Assembly: GCA_015711825.1 (NCBI GenBank)
Contig: JACVJD010000023.1
Location: forward strand, 1-35,442
Direction of reading: 5' to 3'
Origin: Candidatus Solincola daggyaiensis
GTDB lineage: Bacteria > Actinomycetota > Geothermincolia > Geothermincolales > RBG-13-55-18
Length of the DNA: 35,442 nucleotides
Part shown: positions 15,471-24,033 of the stretch, piece by piece
Layout: the number at the start of each line of letters is the position of its first letter
How positions within the stretch are numbered: position 1 is the first letter of the stretch
The notes under the pieces: generated by a model
Databases searched by the model: none
Seen by the model: only the letters and a program-made list of their open reading frames with translations
What the model was told of the DNA's origin: nothing
Program-made: the position numbers and the translations under genes

Positions 15471-16687
15471 CGCGCGCCCCCTTTACTCCCCAGTCTCTCC
15501 ACACCGCTTTTGCTCACCAGGTGGTGCCGATTGAGGCGCACCGAGGGCCAGACGCTCCCGGCATCCAGCCTGCCCTCCAGGGCGGCCACGGCGTTCTCGG
15601 CTATGAACTCGTAGGTGACGTCCCTGCCTCCCAGACCGGTGACGAGATCGTAGATGACGGCGTCGCCGTGTCCGTACAGGGATGCCTTGACCTCGGAATA
15701 AAGCGGCCCCTCCATGCCGAAGGAGATGCTGCGGTCGAGGACCAAGACCTTCTGTAATCCCGCCAGCAACCTCCTGCATTCCTCCACCGGGAAGGGGCGG
15801 TAGGAACGCACGCGTACCAGCCCGAAACGGTGTCCCGCCTCGCGCAACGCCTCCACCGCCACCCTGGCCTCCGAGGCCATGCTGCCCATGGCCACCAGGG
15901 CGTGCTCGGCGTCCTCAATGCCGTAGGCGTCCACCAGCTCGCCGTGGTACCCGCCCACCGTTTCCCGGTATTCCCTGGCCGCCGCCTTGACGACCTCGCG
16001 CGCGTTCTCCATCCCCCGGAACATGGAATAGCGCACCTCCTCGTAGTCGTCGGGATAGATCACCGACCCGTGGGTGAGGGGGTGATGGAGATCCAGCCTC
16101 CACAGGGAGCGGAAGGGCGGCAGGAAGCGGTCCACGTCCTCCTGGCTCGGTATCTCCACCTGCATATAGTTGTGGGAGAGAAAGATGGCGTCGTAGCACA
16201 CCATCACCGGCAGGTTCACCTTGGGGTCCTCGCTGATACGATATGCCTGGATGACGGTATCCAGGATCTCCTGGTGCGAGGCGCAGTGGATCTGAATCCA
16301 GCCCGTGTCCCGCGCCGCCAGGGTGTCCTGGTGATCGCACCAGATATTCCATCCCGGACCGAGGGCGCGGTTGACGTTGACCATGACCATGGGCAGCCGT
16401 ATCCCCGCCGCCCAGTGCAGCAGCTCGTGCATGTAGGCGAGGCCGTGGGCGGAAGTGGCGGAAAAGGAGCGCACCCCCATGGCCGCGGAAGCTATGAGCG
16501 CCGCCATGGCGCTGTGCTCGCTCTCGACGGGGATGTACTCGCATTGCATCTCGCCCTCGTCGATGAAGCGCGATATCTCCTCGATGACCTGGGTCTGGGG
16601 GGTAATGGGATAGGCGGAGACGACCTCCACTCTCGCCAGACGCACTCCCCACGCCGCCACGTGGTTTCCCGTCTCCACCAGTCTCAT
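15467..16687 (-). CDS. porA: 2-oxoacid (pyruvate):ferredoxin oxidoreductase, alpha subunit
   Basis: The 406-residue protein carries the ThDP pyrimidine-binding domain with the family signature VVSAYPITPQT near residue 23. The catalytic Glu region is EYIPVESEHSAMAALIASAAMGVRSFSATS. The DII and C-terminal transketolase-like domains follow (LVAMGSMASEARVAVEAL, RVRSYRPFP). Length is normal for the alpha subunit of four-subunit enzymes. Start and stop overlap the neighbouring porD and porB genes by four bases each, so the subunits are co-translated in order. It is cytoplasmic. Confidence 0.93.
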   Translation of the reverse strand: MRLVETGNHVAAWGVRLARVEVVSAYPITPQTQVIEEISRFIDEGEMQCEYIPVESEHSAMAALIASAAMGVRSFSATSAHGLAYMHELLHWAAGIRLPMVMVNVNRALGPGWNIWCDHQDTLAARDTGWIQIHCASHQEILDTVIQAYRISEDPKVNLPVMVCYDAIFLSHNYMQVEIPSQEDVDRFLPPFRSLWRLDLHHPLTHGSVIYPDDYEEVRYSMFRGMENAREVVKAAAREYRETVGGYHGELVDAYGIEDAEHALVAMGSMASEARVAVEALREAGHRFGLVRVRSYRPFPVEECRRLLAGLQKVLVLDRSISFGMEGPLYSEVKASLYGHGDAVIYDLVTGLGGRDVTYEFIAENAVAALEGRLDAGSVWPSVRLNRHHLVSKSGVERLGSKGGAR

Positions 16688-16968
16688 TGTTTCTTTTCCT
16701 CTTTAACCATGCTTATGGCGCCGCGCGGGCATTCCTCCGCGCAGATGCCGCATCCCTTGCAGTAGTCGTAATTGATGCGTATGTCCTTGTTTATGCAGGC
16801 CTCCGGGCAGTATATCCAGCAGAGCAGGCACTTGTTGCACCTCTCCCCGTCCAGGACGGGGATGAAGACGCGCCAGGAACCCGTCAGGCCCGCGCTCCCC
16901 TCGGAGGGCACCGAAAGGGTGGTCACGAACCCGATCTCCTCCGCTTCCTTTTTCTTCCTTTTCGGCAT
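16684..16968 (-). CDS. porD: 2-oxoacid:ferredoxin oxidoreductase, delta subunit (2x[4Fe-4S] ferredoxin)
   Basis: The 94-residue product contains two classical cluster motifs, CNKCLLCWIYCPEAC and CKGCGICAEECP, which relay electrons from the ThDP site to ferredoxin. The basic N terminus MPKRKKKEAEE precedes a short linker. The start at 16968 has GGAGG ten bases upstream; the frame remains open further up, but that stretch overlaps porG and is Pro/Arg-rich. It sits between porG and porA in one transcript. The last residues (KEEKKQ) overlap the porA start. Confidence 0.92.
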   Translation of the reverse strand: MPKRKKKEAEEIGFVTTLSVPSEGSAGLTGSWRVFIPVLDGERCNKCLLCWIYCPEACINKDIRINYDYCKGCGICAEECPRGAISMVKEEKKQ

Positions 16969-17005
16969 CGCAATAACGCCTCCAGCCGATGGGGCCGTCC
17001 GCCCC

Positions 17006-17611
17006 TCACCGCACGGCGCCCCTGGCGGCCTTGCGGCCGGGCACATCCGCTCCCTTGATCTCCACCACGGAGGTGAACCCGCGCCGGGCCGCCTCCATGC
17101 TCGCCTCCACTCGCCCCGGGGGAACGCTTTCCCTTATCACCTCCGTCACCGCCTCCAGGGGCACCAGCTCGGTAACGTAGGACACGGCGCCCAGGAAGGC
17201 GATGTTGGTGACCGGCATGCCCTCGACCTCCATGCCCAGGTCGATGGCGATAGAGGTCCCGTCCACGGCGAAGACGGGGAAGGGGAGTCCGGCCAGCTTT
17301 TTCGCCGCCTCCTCCTCCTCTTTCGCATTGACCAGCAACACCGTGCCCTCCTTAGTGCCCTCCTCCAGCGCGGCCTCCAGCACCGCGGGGCTCATGACCA
17401 CCAGGAAATCCGGCCGGTAGATCTGGCTGCGCAGGTAGATGGGCTTTTCGTCCATGCGCAGGAAGCACTTTACGGGAGCGCCCCTGCGTTCCGCGCCGAA
17501 AAAGGGGAAGGCCTGCACGTACTTGCCCACCAAGTCTCCCGCCCTGGCGAGCATGTTGACGAGGGTAACGGCTCCCTGACCTCCCAGGCTGTGAAAACGC
17601 ACTTCTACCAT
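17006..17611 (-). CDS. porG: 2-oxoacid:ferredoxin oxidoreductase, gamma subunit
   Basis: The 201-residue protein begins MVEVRFHSLGGQGAVTLVNMLARAG, the glycine-rich opening of the gamma (domain III) family. It also has the conserved FPFFGAERRGAPVKCFLRMD segment and the later MPVTNIAFLGAV. It is the first gene of porGDAB. TATAAT immediately abuts the ATG, so it cannot serve as the -10 for this start; the true promoter probably lies in the AT-rich stretch near 17660-17690. A Shine-Dalgarno of only AGGT is visible. Confidence 0.93.
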   Translation of the reverse strand: MVEVRFHSLGGQGAVTLVNMLARAGDLVGKYVQAFPFFGAERRGAPVKCFLRMDEKPIYLRSQIYRPDFLVVMSPAVLEAALEEGTKEGTVLLVNAKEEEEAAKKLAGLPFPVFAVDGTSIAIDLGMEVEGMPVTNIAFLGAVSYVTELVPLEAVTEVIRESVPPGRVEASMEAARRGFTSVVEIKGADVPGRKAARGAVR

Positions 17612-17764
17612 ATTATACCTATTCGCTTACCTTGCTTAAGGCGTCTCCGGCTCTCCCCAAAGACAGTAACAATATATAGCACAAGGTGGGGGAGGCTGTC
17701 GATGACGGCGCACCGCCGGGGAGGAAAGAGAGGGCCTCGCCGCGGCGGCGAAACCACGCACCCC

Positions 17765-18631
17765 TTAAAGCTCCAGGTCCGTGTCCTCCACCACCTCGTC
17801 CTCGCCCTCCTCCGGCTCCACCTCGACCTCCCGGGGCTCGGGGCCGAACCAGGTCGCGGGCAGGACGACCTTTTCCCCGCTCTCCAGCTCCACCGTCACC
17901 TTCTCGTGCATGACGTCGTGGGCGACCACCCTGCCCTCGCCGCGCTCCGTCTCCACCTTCTCGCCGATATCGGGCACCCAGTGCAGGAAGCGGCGGTAGG
18001 AATCCTGCTCGTAGCGGAGGCAGCACATCAACCTCCCGCACACCCCCGAGATCTTGGCGGGATTGAGGGGGAGGTGCTGCTCCTTGGCCATGCGTATGGA
18101 GATGGGATGGAACTCCTCCAGAAAGGACGCGCAGCAGAGGGTGAGCCCGCAAGGTCCCAGCCCCCCCACCATCCTGGCCTCGTCTCTCACCCCGATCTGC
18201 CGCAGCTCGATGCGCGTCTTGAGGGCGGAGGCCAGGTCGCGCACCAGGTTGCGGAAATCCACCCTTCCGTCCGCGGTGAAATAGAAGGTGATGGAAGAGC
18301 CGTCGAAGGCGTAGTCTATATCGATGAGCTTCATGGCCAGCTGGTGCTTGGCGATGAGCTCCTGGCACTTGCGCATGGCTCTCTCGCGTCGGATATCGTT
18401 GCGCTGCGCCTGCTGACGGTCACGGTCCGTGGCCCGCCTGATGACTTTTCTCAGTTCCACCCGCAACACCTCGTCGGGTATCTCCATGGGAGGGGCCACC
18501 ACCCTGCCTAACTCAACCCCCTTGGAGGTGGGCACGATGACCTCGTCGCCCACGCGCAGGGAAAGCCGGTCGGGGTCGAAGTAGGACGGTTTCGCGCCCT
18601 TTTTAAGCGAGACTCCAACCACCACTGCCAT
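17765..18631 (-). CDS. ricT: PSP1-domain protein, RicT/YaaT-like
   Basis: The 288-residue protein has the PSP1 C-terminal domain, with Cys motifs GPCGLTLCCASF and GVCGRLMCCLRYE. In Bacillus the corresponding Cys residues of RicT help bind 4Fe-4S clusters in the RicA-F-T complex, which stimulates RNA maturation and phosphorelay. The N terminus (VVVGVSLKKGAKPSYFD) and the central RIELRQIGVRDEARMVGG are typical. A very acidic tail (EPEEGEDEVVEDTDLEL) is specific to this copy. It lies 22 bases after holB in the same direction, matching the Firmicutes tmk-holB-yaaT order. RicA and RicF homologues are not in the window. Confidence 0.92.
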   Translation of the reverse strand: MAVVVGVSLKKGAKPSYFDPDRLSLRVGDEVIVPTSKGVELGRVVAPPMEIPDEVLRVELRKVIRRATDRDRQQAQRNDIRRERAMRKCQELIAKHQLAMKLIDIDYAFDGSSITFYFTADGRVDFRNLVRDLASALKTRIELRQIGVRDEARMVGGLGPCGLTLCCASFLEEFHPISIRMAKEQHLPLNPAKISGVCGRLMCCLRYEQDSYRRFLHWVPDIGEKVETERGEGRVVAHDVMHEKVTVELESGEKVVLPATWFGPEPREVEVEPEEGEDEVVEDTDLEL

Positions 18632-18653
18632 GTCCTCTCCTCTCGGCTGCCCG

Positions 18654-19817
18654 CTATGAGCGAGCGCCCTTTATTTCCAGCATCAGCCAGTTCATCACCA
18701 GTTCCTGGTCCACGTTGGCCTCCAGGGCTTTCTTGGCTCTACCCAACGCCCGCAGGATCCGCGCCGCTTCCCGGGAGCCCTTGCCCAGGGCCTCCCTCTC
18801 CAGGTCCTCCCTCCGCTCCAGGTTCACAAGGGGAAGGCCGCCGGGCTTTTCGTCCCATGCCCCGGCCACGCTAAGCAGCATTATATCCCGGTAAAAGGAG
18901 GCCATGCCATCGAGGAAATCGAACAGGGCCTGGCGGCGCAAGCGGGCGCTCTCCCGTTTCCGGGCCTCCTGCCACCTCTTCTCCAGCTTCTCCACCACGC
19001 GCTTGTCCAGGGCCTTGCGGTACGCCTCCATCCCCTCCTCCCCCGCCGGCGTTTCCGCTCCCGACGCGTCCCTCAGTATTCCCCCGGCCCGCTCCAGCAA
19101 GGCGAGCAGGGAGGACTTGCTCTCCGTCGCCGCCACCTCCACCCCGCGGCTCCAGAAACCCGCCAGCTCGGGCATACGCGCCCACAGCAACGCGCGTCCG
19201 AAGATGCCGCCGCTCAACCGCGCCAGGCGTTCGGCTTCTTGCGGGGGCATGGCGAATTCCCTCCTCAGGTAGCCCTCCACCTCCCGCTTTCCCAGGGGCG
19301 AGAACCTCAGCTCGTGGCATCGCGAGGCTATGGTGGGGAGCAGGCCCTCCGCCCCCGCGGCCACCAGGATGATGCAGCTCCCCGGGGGCGGCTCCTCCAG
19401 GGTCTTCAGGAAGGCATTGGCGGCGGTCTCGTTCATGCTCTCGGCCTCGTCTATCACCGCCACCTTGCGCGAGGCCTCCAGGGGCTTGACGCTCAGCTCC
19501 CTTTCCAGCTCCCGAACCTGATCGATGTGTATCTGGGCTCCCTCCGGCTCCACCAGATGGAGGTCGGGATGCATTCCCCTGGCCACCTTAAAGCAGGAGG
19601 GGCAACCATCCGGCGCGCCGGAGGGGCACAGCAGGGCGGCGGAGAAGAGCAACGCCGTGGTGTGTTTGCCCACCCCCCGCGGGCCGGTGAAAAGCATGGC
19701 GTGCGGGACCTCGCCGCGCTCCAGCACGCCGCGCAGGAAGGAGATCGCCCTCTCCTGCCCGAAAACCGCGTCCCAGCCGGTGGGGGAAACGAGGCTCACG
19801 CGCTCTCCCGGTATCAT
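18654..19817 (-). CDS. holB: DNA polymerase III, delta' subunit
   Basis: This AAA+ clamp-loader subunit of about 387 residues has the Walker A variant GPRGVGKHTTALLF. A Zn-binding Cys cluster lies in CPSGAPDGCPSCFKVA, then GMHPDLHLVEPEGAQIHIDQVREL. The segment AVIDEAESMNETAANAFLKTLEEPP (Walker B and SRC-preceding region) and ASRCHELRF (sensor) follow. The start at 19817 (MIPGERVSL) has AAAGGAT upstream; the frame stays open to 19916, but that portion is Pro/Arg-rich. It follows tmk by about 195 bases and precedes ricT by 22, the classic replication-linked cluster. Confidence 0.92.
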   Translation of the reverse strand: MIPGERVSLVSPTGWDAVFGQERAISFLRGVLERGEVPHAMLFTGPRGVGKHTTALLFSAALLCPSGAPDGCPSCFKVARGMHPDLHLVEPEGAQIHIDQVRELERELSVKPLEASRKVAVIDEAESMNETAANAFLKTLEEPPPGSCIILVAAGAEGLLPTIASRCHELRFSPLGKREVEGYLRREFAMPPQEAERLARLSGGIFGRALLWARMPELAGFWSRGVEVAATESKSSLLALLERAGGILRDASGAETPAGEEGMEAYRKALDKRVVEKLEKRWQEARKRESARLRRQALFDFLDGMASFYRDIMLLSVAGAWDEKPGGLPLVNLERREDLEREALGKGSREAARILRALGRAKKALEANVDQELVMNWLMLEIKGARS

Positions 19818-20011
19818 GTCATCCTTTTTCCTTTGCGGGTGTCTTTCTCCTATGCGGCCAGCCCAGGGCGGGAAAGGCGCCTTGCCCGCCAGGCCGCGGC
19901 CTTGAAGGGGCCCCATGCGCCATGTTCGGTATTTTATCCGTCATGCATGCGGCGTGACCACGGCAAGCGCCCGCTTGCGCCGTCTGCCTCCACGGATGAG
20001 CGCTCCCTTGC

Positions 20012-20671
20012 TCAGGAGAGCAGCGGGGTCACCACCTGCATGACCTGGTGGTGGATGTTCTCGGGCTTGTCGACGCCGTTGAGGATCACGAAGCGATGCG
20101 GGAAGAACTTGGCCAGGGTCTTATACGCCTCCTGCACCTGCTCATGGAAGGCCTGGGCCTCGCTCTCGATGCGGTCCAGAACCCGCTTGCGCTCCATGAG
20201 GCGCTTAAGCCCCACGCGAAAGGGTATCTCCAGGAGAAAGGTGACATCGGGATAATGGTCGTCGGTCACCCACTCGTTGAGGTTCTGGACTCCCTCCATG
20301 CCGATCCTCCGCGCCACTCCCTGATAGGCGAGGGTGGAGTCGATATAACGGTCGCAGAGCACCACTTTGCCCCGGTCCAGGGCCGGCTTTATCACCTCGT
20401 AGAAATGCTGCGCGCGGTCCGCGGCATAGAGCACGGTCTCCGTCATGGGGTGCATCTCCTTGAAGGAGGGGTCGAGGAGGATGCGCCTTATCTCCTCGCC
20501 GATGCGCGTGCCTCCCGGCTCGTGGGTGGCGATCACGTCCACCTTCATGCGCAGAAGGTGGGCATGCAGCATGTTCATCTGGGTGGTCTTACCCGATCCC
20601 TCCACCCCCTCGAAGGTGATGAAGAGGCTTCTCCTGCCGCCTCCTCTCGCCGCCTCTATGCTGTTAGCCAT
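20012..20671 (-). CDS. tmk: thymidylate kinase
   Basis: The 219-residue enzyme phosphorylates dTMP to dTDP. The P-loop is FEGVEGSGKTTQ. The DR(Y/F) motif appears as LCDRYIDSTLAYQG, and HEPGGTRIGEEIR is the substrate-binding loop. The LID region is RKRVLDRIESEAQAFHEQV, lacking the Arg-rich form of E. coli (type I versus type II differences). Length is typical. AGGAGG precedes the start closely. It is the first gene of a tmk-holB-ricT group. A short N-terminal extension (MANSIEAARGGGRR) precedes the core. Confidence 0.95.
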   Translation of the reverse strand: MANSIEAARGGGRRSLFITFEGVEGSGKTTQMNMLHAHLLRMKVDVIATHEPGGTRIGEEIRRILLDPSFKEMHPMTETVLYAADRAQHFYEVIKPALDRGKVVLCDRYIDSTLAYQGVARRIGMEGVQNLNEWVTDDHYPDVTFLLEIPFRVGLKRLMERKRVLDRIESEAQAFHEQVQEAYKTLAKFFPHRFVILNGVDKPENIHHQVMQVVTPLLS

Positions 20672-20738
20672 GGCCTCCTCTTCCCTCGCGCTCCGTCCTT
20701 TGCGTGTCCGTCAAGCCCTTATCTTACACCATGTGAGT

Positions 20739-20762
20739 GCCGGACAATATCGACGGTCCGGC
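20739..20762. repeat. inverted repeat between fumarase operon and tmk
   Basis: GCCGGAC (20739-20745) and GTCCGGC (20756-20762) are exact reverse complements around a ten-base loop, just after the fumarase beta stop. No T-run follows on the minus strand. It may be a weak terminator or a protein site. Confidence 0.4.
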
Positions 20763-20768
20763 AGGAGC

Positions 20769-21347
20769 TCACAAACCCTCGAGGTGGGAGAACACGTCCC
20801 CGCCGACCAGGTCGTATCCCACCACCACCGGGAAATCCTCCACCTCAAGCTCGTGGATCGCCTCCGGGCCGAGCTCGTGAAACGCCACCACCTTTATGGA
20901 TCGCACCCTGGACCCCAGCAGGGCCGCCGCTCCCCCCACCCCTACCAGGTAGAGGACTCCGTGCTCGCGCAGGGCCCGACGCGTCTCGGCGGAGCGCGGA
21001 CCTTTCCCGATGCAGGCGGCCACGCCCTCCGCCGCCAGGCGCGGGGTGAAGGGGTCCATGCGCGAGGCGGTGGTGGGACCCACCGACCCCGAGGCCTTGC
21101 CCTCCGGAGCGGGGCTGGGGCCGGCGTAGTAAACCGTCTCCCCCTCGAGGCGGACCGGCAGCGGCTCCCCCCGCTCCAGCATCTCCACCAGCCTGCGGTG
21201 GGCCTGGTCCCTGGCGGTGATCATTTTCCCCTTGAGCAGGAGCAGTTCCCCCGCCCTCAGCTCCCCTCGCACCTCGCGCCCCAGGGGCAGAGAAACCCTT
21301 TTCTCCACTCGCTCTCCTCGTGCTCCGCGCCCTCTATCCTCCGCCAA
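20769..21347 (-). CDS. fumB: class I fumarate hydratase, beta subunit
   Basis: The 192-residue protein is the C-terminal (swivelling) subunit of the two-subunit, oxygen-sensitive fumarase/tartrate dehydratase family. Recognisable segments are LLLLKGKMITARDQAHRR near residue 40, YYAGPSPAPEGK, the conserved GPTTASRMDPFTP, ACIGKG, and VAFHELGPEAIHELEVEDFPVVV. Its partner alpha subunit lies further upstream in the same operon, but an MFS gene is inserted between them. Because malate dehydrogenase heads the operon, fumarase activity is more likely than tartrate dehydratase. Confidence 0.9.
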   Translation of the reverse strand: MAEDRGRGARGERVEKRVSLPLGREVRGELRAGELLLLKGKMITARDQAHRRLVEMLERGEPLPVRLEGETVYYAGPSPAPEGKASGSVGPTTASRMDPFTPRLAAEGVAACIGKGPRSAETRRALREHGVLYLVGVGGAAALLGSRVRSIKVVAFHELGPEAIHELEVEDFPVVVGYDLVGGDVFSHLEGL

Positions 21348-21350
21348 CCC

Positions 21351-23177
21351 TTACGCCTCCCCCGAGCCGGAGTCCTCGCCCTCACCTTTATCTCTTTCCG
21401 GCTTGCCGGCGTTCCCCATCGTCGCCGCCTCGCCCCTTGCCTCCTCCGCTTCGAGATCCGCGTCCTCGCCCTCGCCCGCCACCGCTTTCTCCGCGGGCTT
21501 TTTCGCGGTCCCGCCGCCGGCTTCCCCTTGCGCCGGCAAGCCCTCCCGGCCTTCCCCCCCGGCCTCGAACAGCGGTCCCGGTTCCCCCTCCATGCCTTCT
21601 ACCCTTCCCTCTCCCGCCTTCTCTCCGGAAAGGTCGCCGCCCGCATCCCCCGGCCCCTCGCAGAGGGGCGCCGCTGCCCCGTGCAGGCGCCGGAAGACGG
21701 CGTCACGCGGATTCCAGCCGAAATAGCGGTGGAAGGCGCGGTGGCCGAAAAGGCCCGCGCCGAGGACGACCAGCCCTCCGACGAAAAGGATCACCTGGGA
21801 CCCGTTTAGCAGATACTGGAAGTCGGCCTCTCTACCGTCGATGGGGCCTTTAAAGGACCCGCCCACCCTCACTATCCATAGGGACACCGGGCTCAATCCC
21901 AGCCTGCGCCCCAAACCGGTGATGAGGTCGGCGAGGGGACCGGCGAGCATGATGGAAAGGAATATGGAGGCGCGCATGATCACCTGTATGGTGGCGAAGG
22001 CCCGTCCCCTGAACTCCTCTTCCAGGGTCTCGTGCAACAGGGTCACCATACCCACGATGGCGTATCCCATGAACATGCCGCCCGCGAAGACCACCATGAA
22101 CGACAGCCATGCCACGGTGAGCAGGGAGAACACCACCACCCCCAGCCCGAACCCGGAGATGGCCAGGCCCAGCAGCCTCTCCTTGCGCACGCGGTCCTTG
22201 AGCGCGCCCGCCAGGATGGAGCCCCCCATCATGCCGAAGAGCAGGGTAGTGAGGATATACATGAAACGGGAGTTGCTCCCGCCCAGCACGTACTTCACGA
22301 AGCCCACGGTGAGAACGTAGATGGTGCCGCCCCCCAGAAAGCAGGTGAGGGTGAGGATGAGCACTATGCGGGTCAAGGGGTTGTGGCGCAGGTAGTCGAA
22401 ACCCTCCCGGAAATCGTTCTTGACCTGGACGGTGGACATGCGCACTCTTTCCTCCTCGGAGCGGCGCTTGAACCCGATGTGGTAGATGAGCCAGGCCGAG
22501 ATGAGGAAGGTGAGGGAATCGACCACGAAGGCCGCCTTGTTGGGATCCACGTACCTGCCCATGAACTCCGGGTTCACCCTGCCGAGCCAGGCGAAGAGGC
22601 CGATGATGCTGCCGGCGATGGCGGTGCCGAAGGCCATGGAGGCGTAAAGGGTGAGCATGTTGAGGGAGTTGGCGTTGGTGAGCTGCTCCTGCTCCACCAG
22701 GTCGGGTATGGAGGCGTCCTTGGCGGGGCCATAGACGATGGTGAAGGTCTCGATCACGAAGACCAGCACGCAGATGGCGGGGAGGTTGGTGGCGAAGGGG
22801 AGGATGAGCACCAGCAAGGCGCGGCTGAGGTCGCACAGGATGAGGGTGCGCTTGCGGTCCAGGCGGTCGATGATGATGCCCGCCAGGAAACCCAGCAGCA
22901 CCGCGGGCAGGAACTTGCACAGCATCATGAGGCTGATGGCGTAGCTCTTGCCGCCCGATATCTGGTCCACGAAGGCGAAGAGCACCGCCACGATCACCCA
23001 GTCCCCTATAGCCGAGACCATCTGCCCCGCCCACAGGCGCAGGAAATCGCGGTTGCGGAGCAGGTCGCGATAGGCCGAGGGCTTTATCTGCAGGTTATCC
23101 TGGGTGCGCTGGAACGCCCTAATCCTTGCCTCGTCGTCGAGGCATCTCCCTTTCGCAAGCTCTTCTTTTTGCGTCAT
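21351..23177 (-). CDS. MFS transporter (MFS_3/EntS-like) with long acidic C-terminal tail
   Basis: The 608-residue protein has 12 predicted helices in its first ~480 residues. The opening RNRDFLRLWAGQMVSAIGDWV and the loop GIIIDRLDRKRTLILCDLSRA (the MFS A-motif position) place it in the MFS_3 group, which contains exporters such as EntS. The last ~100 residues are a low-complexity Gly/Glu/Ala tail without hydrophobic segments, likely disordered in the cytoplasm. It starts two bases before the fumarase alpha stop region and ends four bases before fumarase beta, so it is firmly inside the operon. A C4-dicarboxylate role is suggested only by this position; the family usually exports small molecules. 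Confidence 0.88.
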   Translation of the reverse strand: MTQKEELAKGRCLDDEARIRAFQRTQDNLQIKPSAYRDLLRNRDFLRLWAGQMVSAIGDWVIVAVLFAFVDQISGGKSYAISLMMLCKFLPAVLLGFLAGIIIDRLDRKRTLILCDLSRALLVLILPFATNLPAICVLVFVIETFTIVYGPAKDASIPDLVEQEQLTNANSLNMLTLYASMAFGTAIAGSIIGLFAWLGRVNPEFMGRYVDPNKAAFVVDSLTFLISAWLIYHIGFKRRSEEERVRMSTVQVKNDFREGFDYLRHNPLTRIVLILTLTCFLGGGTIYVLTVGFVKYVLGGSNSRFMYILTTLLFGMMGGSILAGALKDRVRKERLLGLAISGFGLGVVVFSLLTVAWLSFMVVFAGGMFMGYAIVGMVTLLHETLEEEFRGRAFATIQVIMRASIFLSIMLAGPLADLITGLGRRLGLSPVSLWIVRVGGSFKGPIDGREADFQYLLNGSQVILFVGGLVVLGAGLFGHRAFHRYFGWNPRDAVFRRLHGAAAPLCEGPGDAGGDLSGEKAGEGRVEGMEGEPGPLFEAGGEGREGLPAQGEAGGGTAKKPAEKAVAGEGEDADLEAEEARGEAATMGNAGKPERDKGEGEDSGSGEA

Positions 23178-23178
23178 C

Positions 23179-24033
23179 TCATACCTCGGTGGAGCTTCGC
23201 CGCAGGGAATGGCAGCATATAACCACCCCCACGGGCAGGCAGGCGATATGGGTCGGGGCCTCCTCCACGTGCACGTCCAAGGCGGTGGTCTCCCCGCCCA
23301 GGCCCGCTGCCCCTATCCCCAGGGAGTTAACGGCCGCGAGCATCCTCTCCTCCAGCTCCGCCAGCTCGCGCCTCGGGTGGCGCTCGCCCAGCGGCCTCAG
23401 CAGGCTCCTGAGCGCGAGCTCGATGGCCCCCGAGGCGTCGGCTCCCACCCCCACGCCCACCACCATGGGCGGGCAGGCCTGGGCCCCTTTGAGACGCACC
23501 GCCTCGAGCACGGCATCGGTGACCCCACGCGGGCCATCTCCCGGGAGCAACATGAAAAGGCGGGTGGCGTTCTCACTCCCCCCGCCCTTGGCCATGAGGG
23601 TGAGGCGCGCCTTCCCGCGCTCCCCTCCCTCCTCCACGTGCACCTGTAGCGGGGTGTTGTCCCCGCGGTTGGCGCGACCGAAGAGAGGGTCGTCGACGAG
23701 AGACGAACGAAGCGGGATGCGGGCGGTAGCCGCTCGCAGGCCCGCGTCGGCCGCCTCGCGATACCCGCAGGGAAGGGAGACCCCCTCCCCCAGCTCCACG
23801 AAAAGGTGGAACATGCCGGTGTCCTGGCAGAGGGGAAGCTTTTCCTCCCGCGCTATGCGCGCGTTCTCCAGCAGCATCTCCAGGGCGTAACGCGCCAGCG
23901 GGCTCGCTTCCGCCTCCGCCGCCCGCGCCAAGGCATCCTCCACGTCGGGCTGGAGATCCAGACTGGCGCGCACCGCCAGCTCCTCCACCGCCGTGGCCAC
24001 GGCATTAAGCGTCAATTCCCGACAGCCAGCCAT
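23179..24033 (-). CDS. fumA: class I fumarate hydratase, alpha subunit
   Basis: The ~284-residue subunit binds the catalytic 4Fe-4S cluster. Conserved Cys residues occur in LPLCQDTGMFHLFVELG, in KGAQACPPMVVGVGVG, and in VGVVICCHSLRR near the end. Other hallmarks are NRGDNTPLQVHVE and MAKGGGSENATRL. The start at 24033 (MAGCRELTLNAV) has GGTGGAG just upstream; a GTG at 24054 would add seven residues but has no ribosome site. The start overlaps the mdh stop by about 29 bases, implying coupled expression of successive steps malate to fumarate. Cytoplasmic and oxygen-sensitive by family. Confidence 0.9.
   Translation of the reverse strand: MAGCRELTLNAVATAVEELAVRASLDLQPDVEDALARAAEAEASPLARYALEMLLENARIAREEKLPLCQDTGMFHLFVELGEGVSLPCGYREAADAGLRAATARIPLRSSLVDDPLFGRANRGDNTPLQVHVEEGGERGKARLTLMAKGGGSENATRLFMLLPGDGPRGVTDAVLEAVRLKGAQACPPMVVGVGVGADASGAIELALRSLLRPLGERHPRRELAELEERMLAAVNSLGIGAAGLGGETTALDVHVEEAPTHIACLPVGVVICCHSLRRSSTEV

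Noticed and set aside
17609-17617. TATAAT directly before the porG start as its promoter
   Set aside because: The hexamer abuts the ATG, so transcription would begin inside the gene; it is probably chance.
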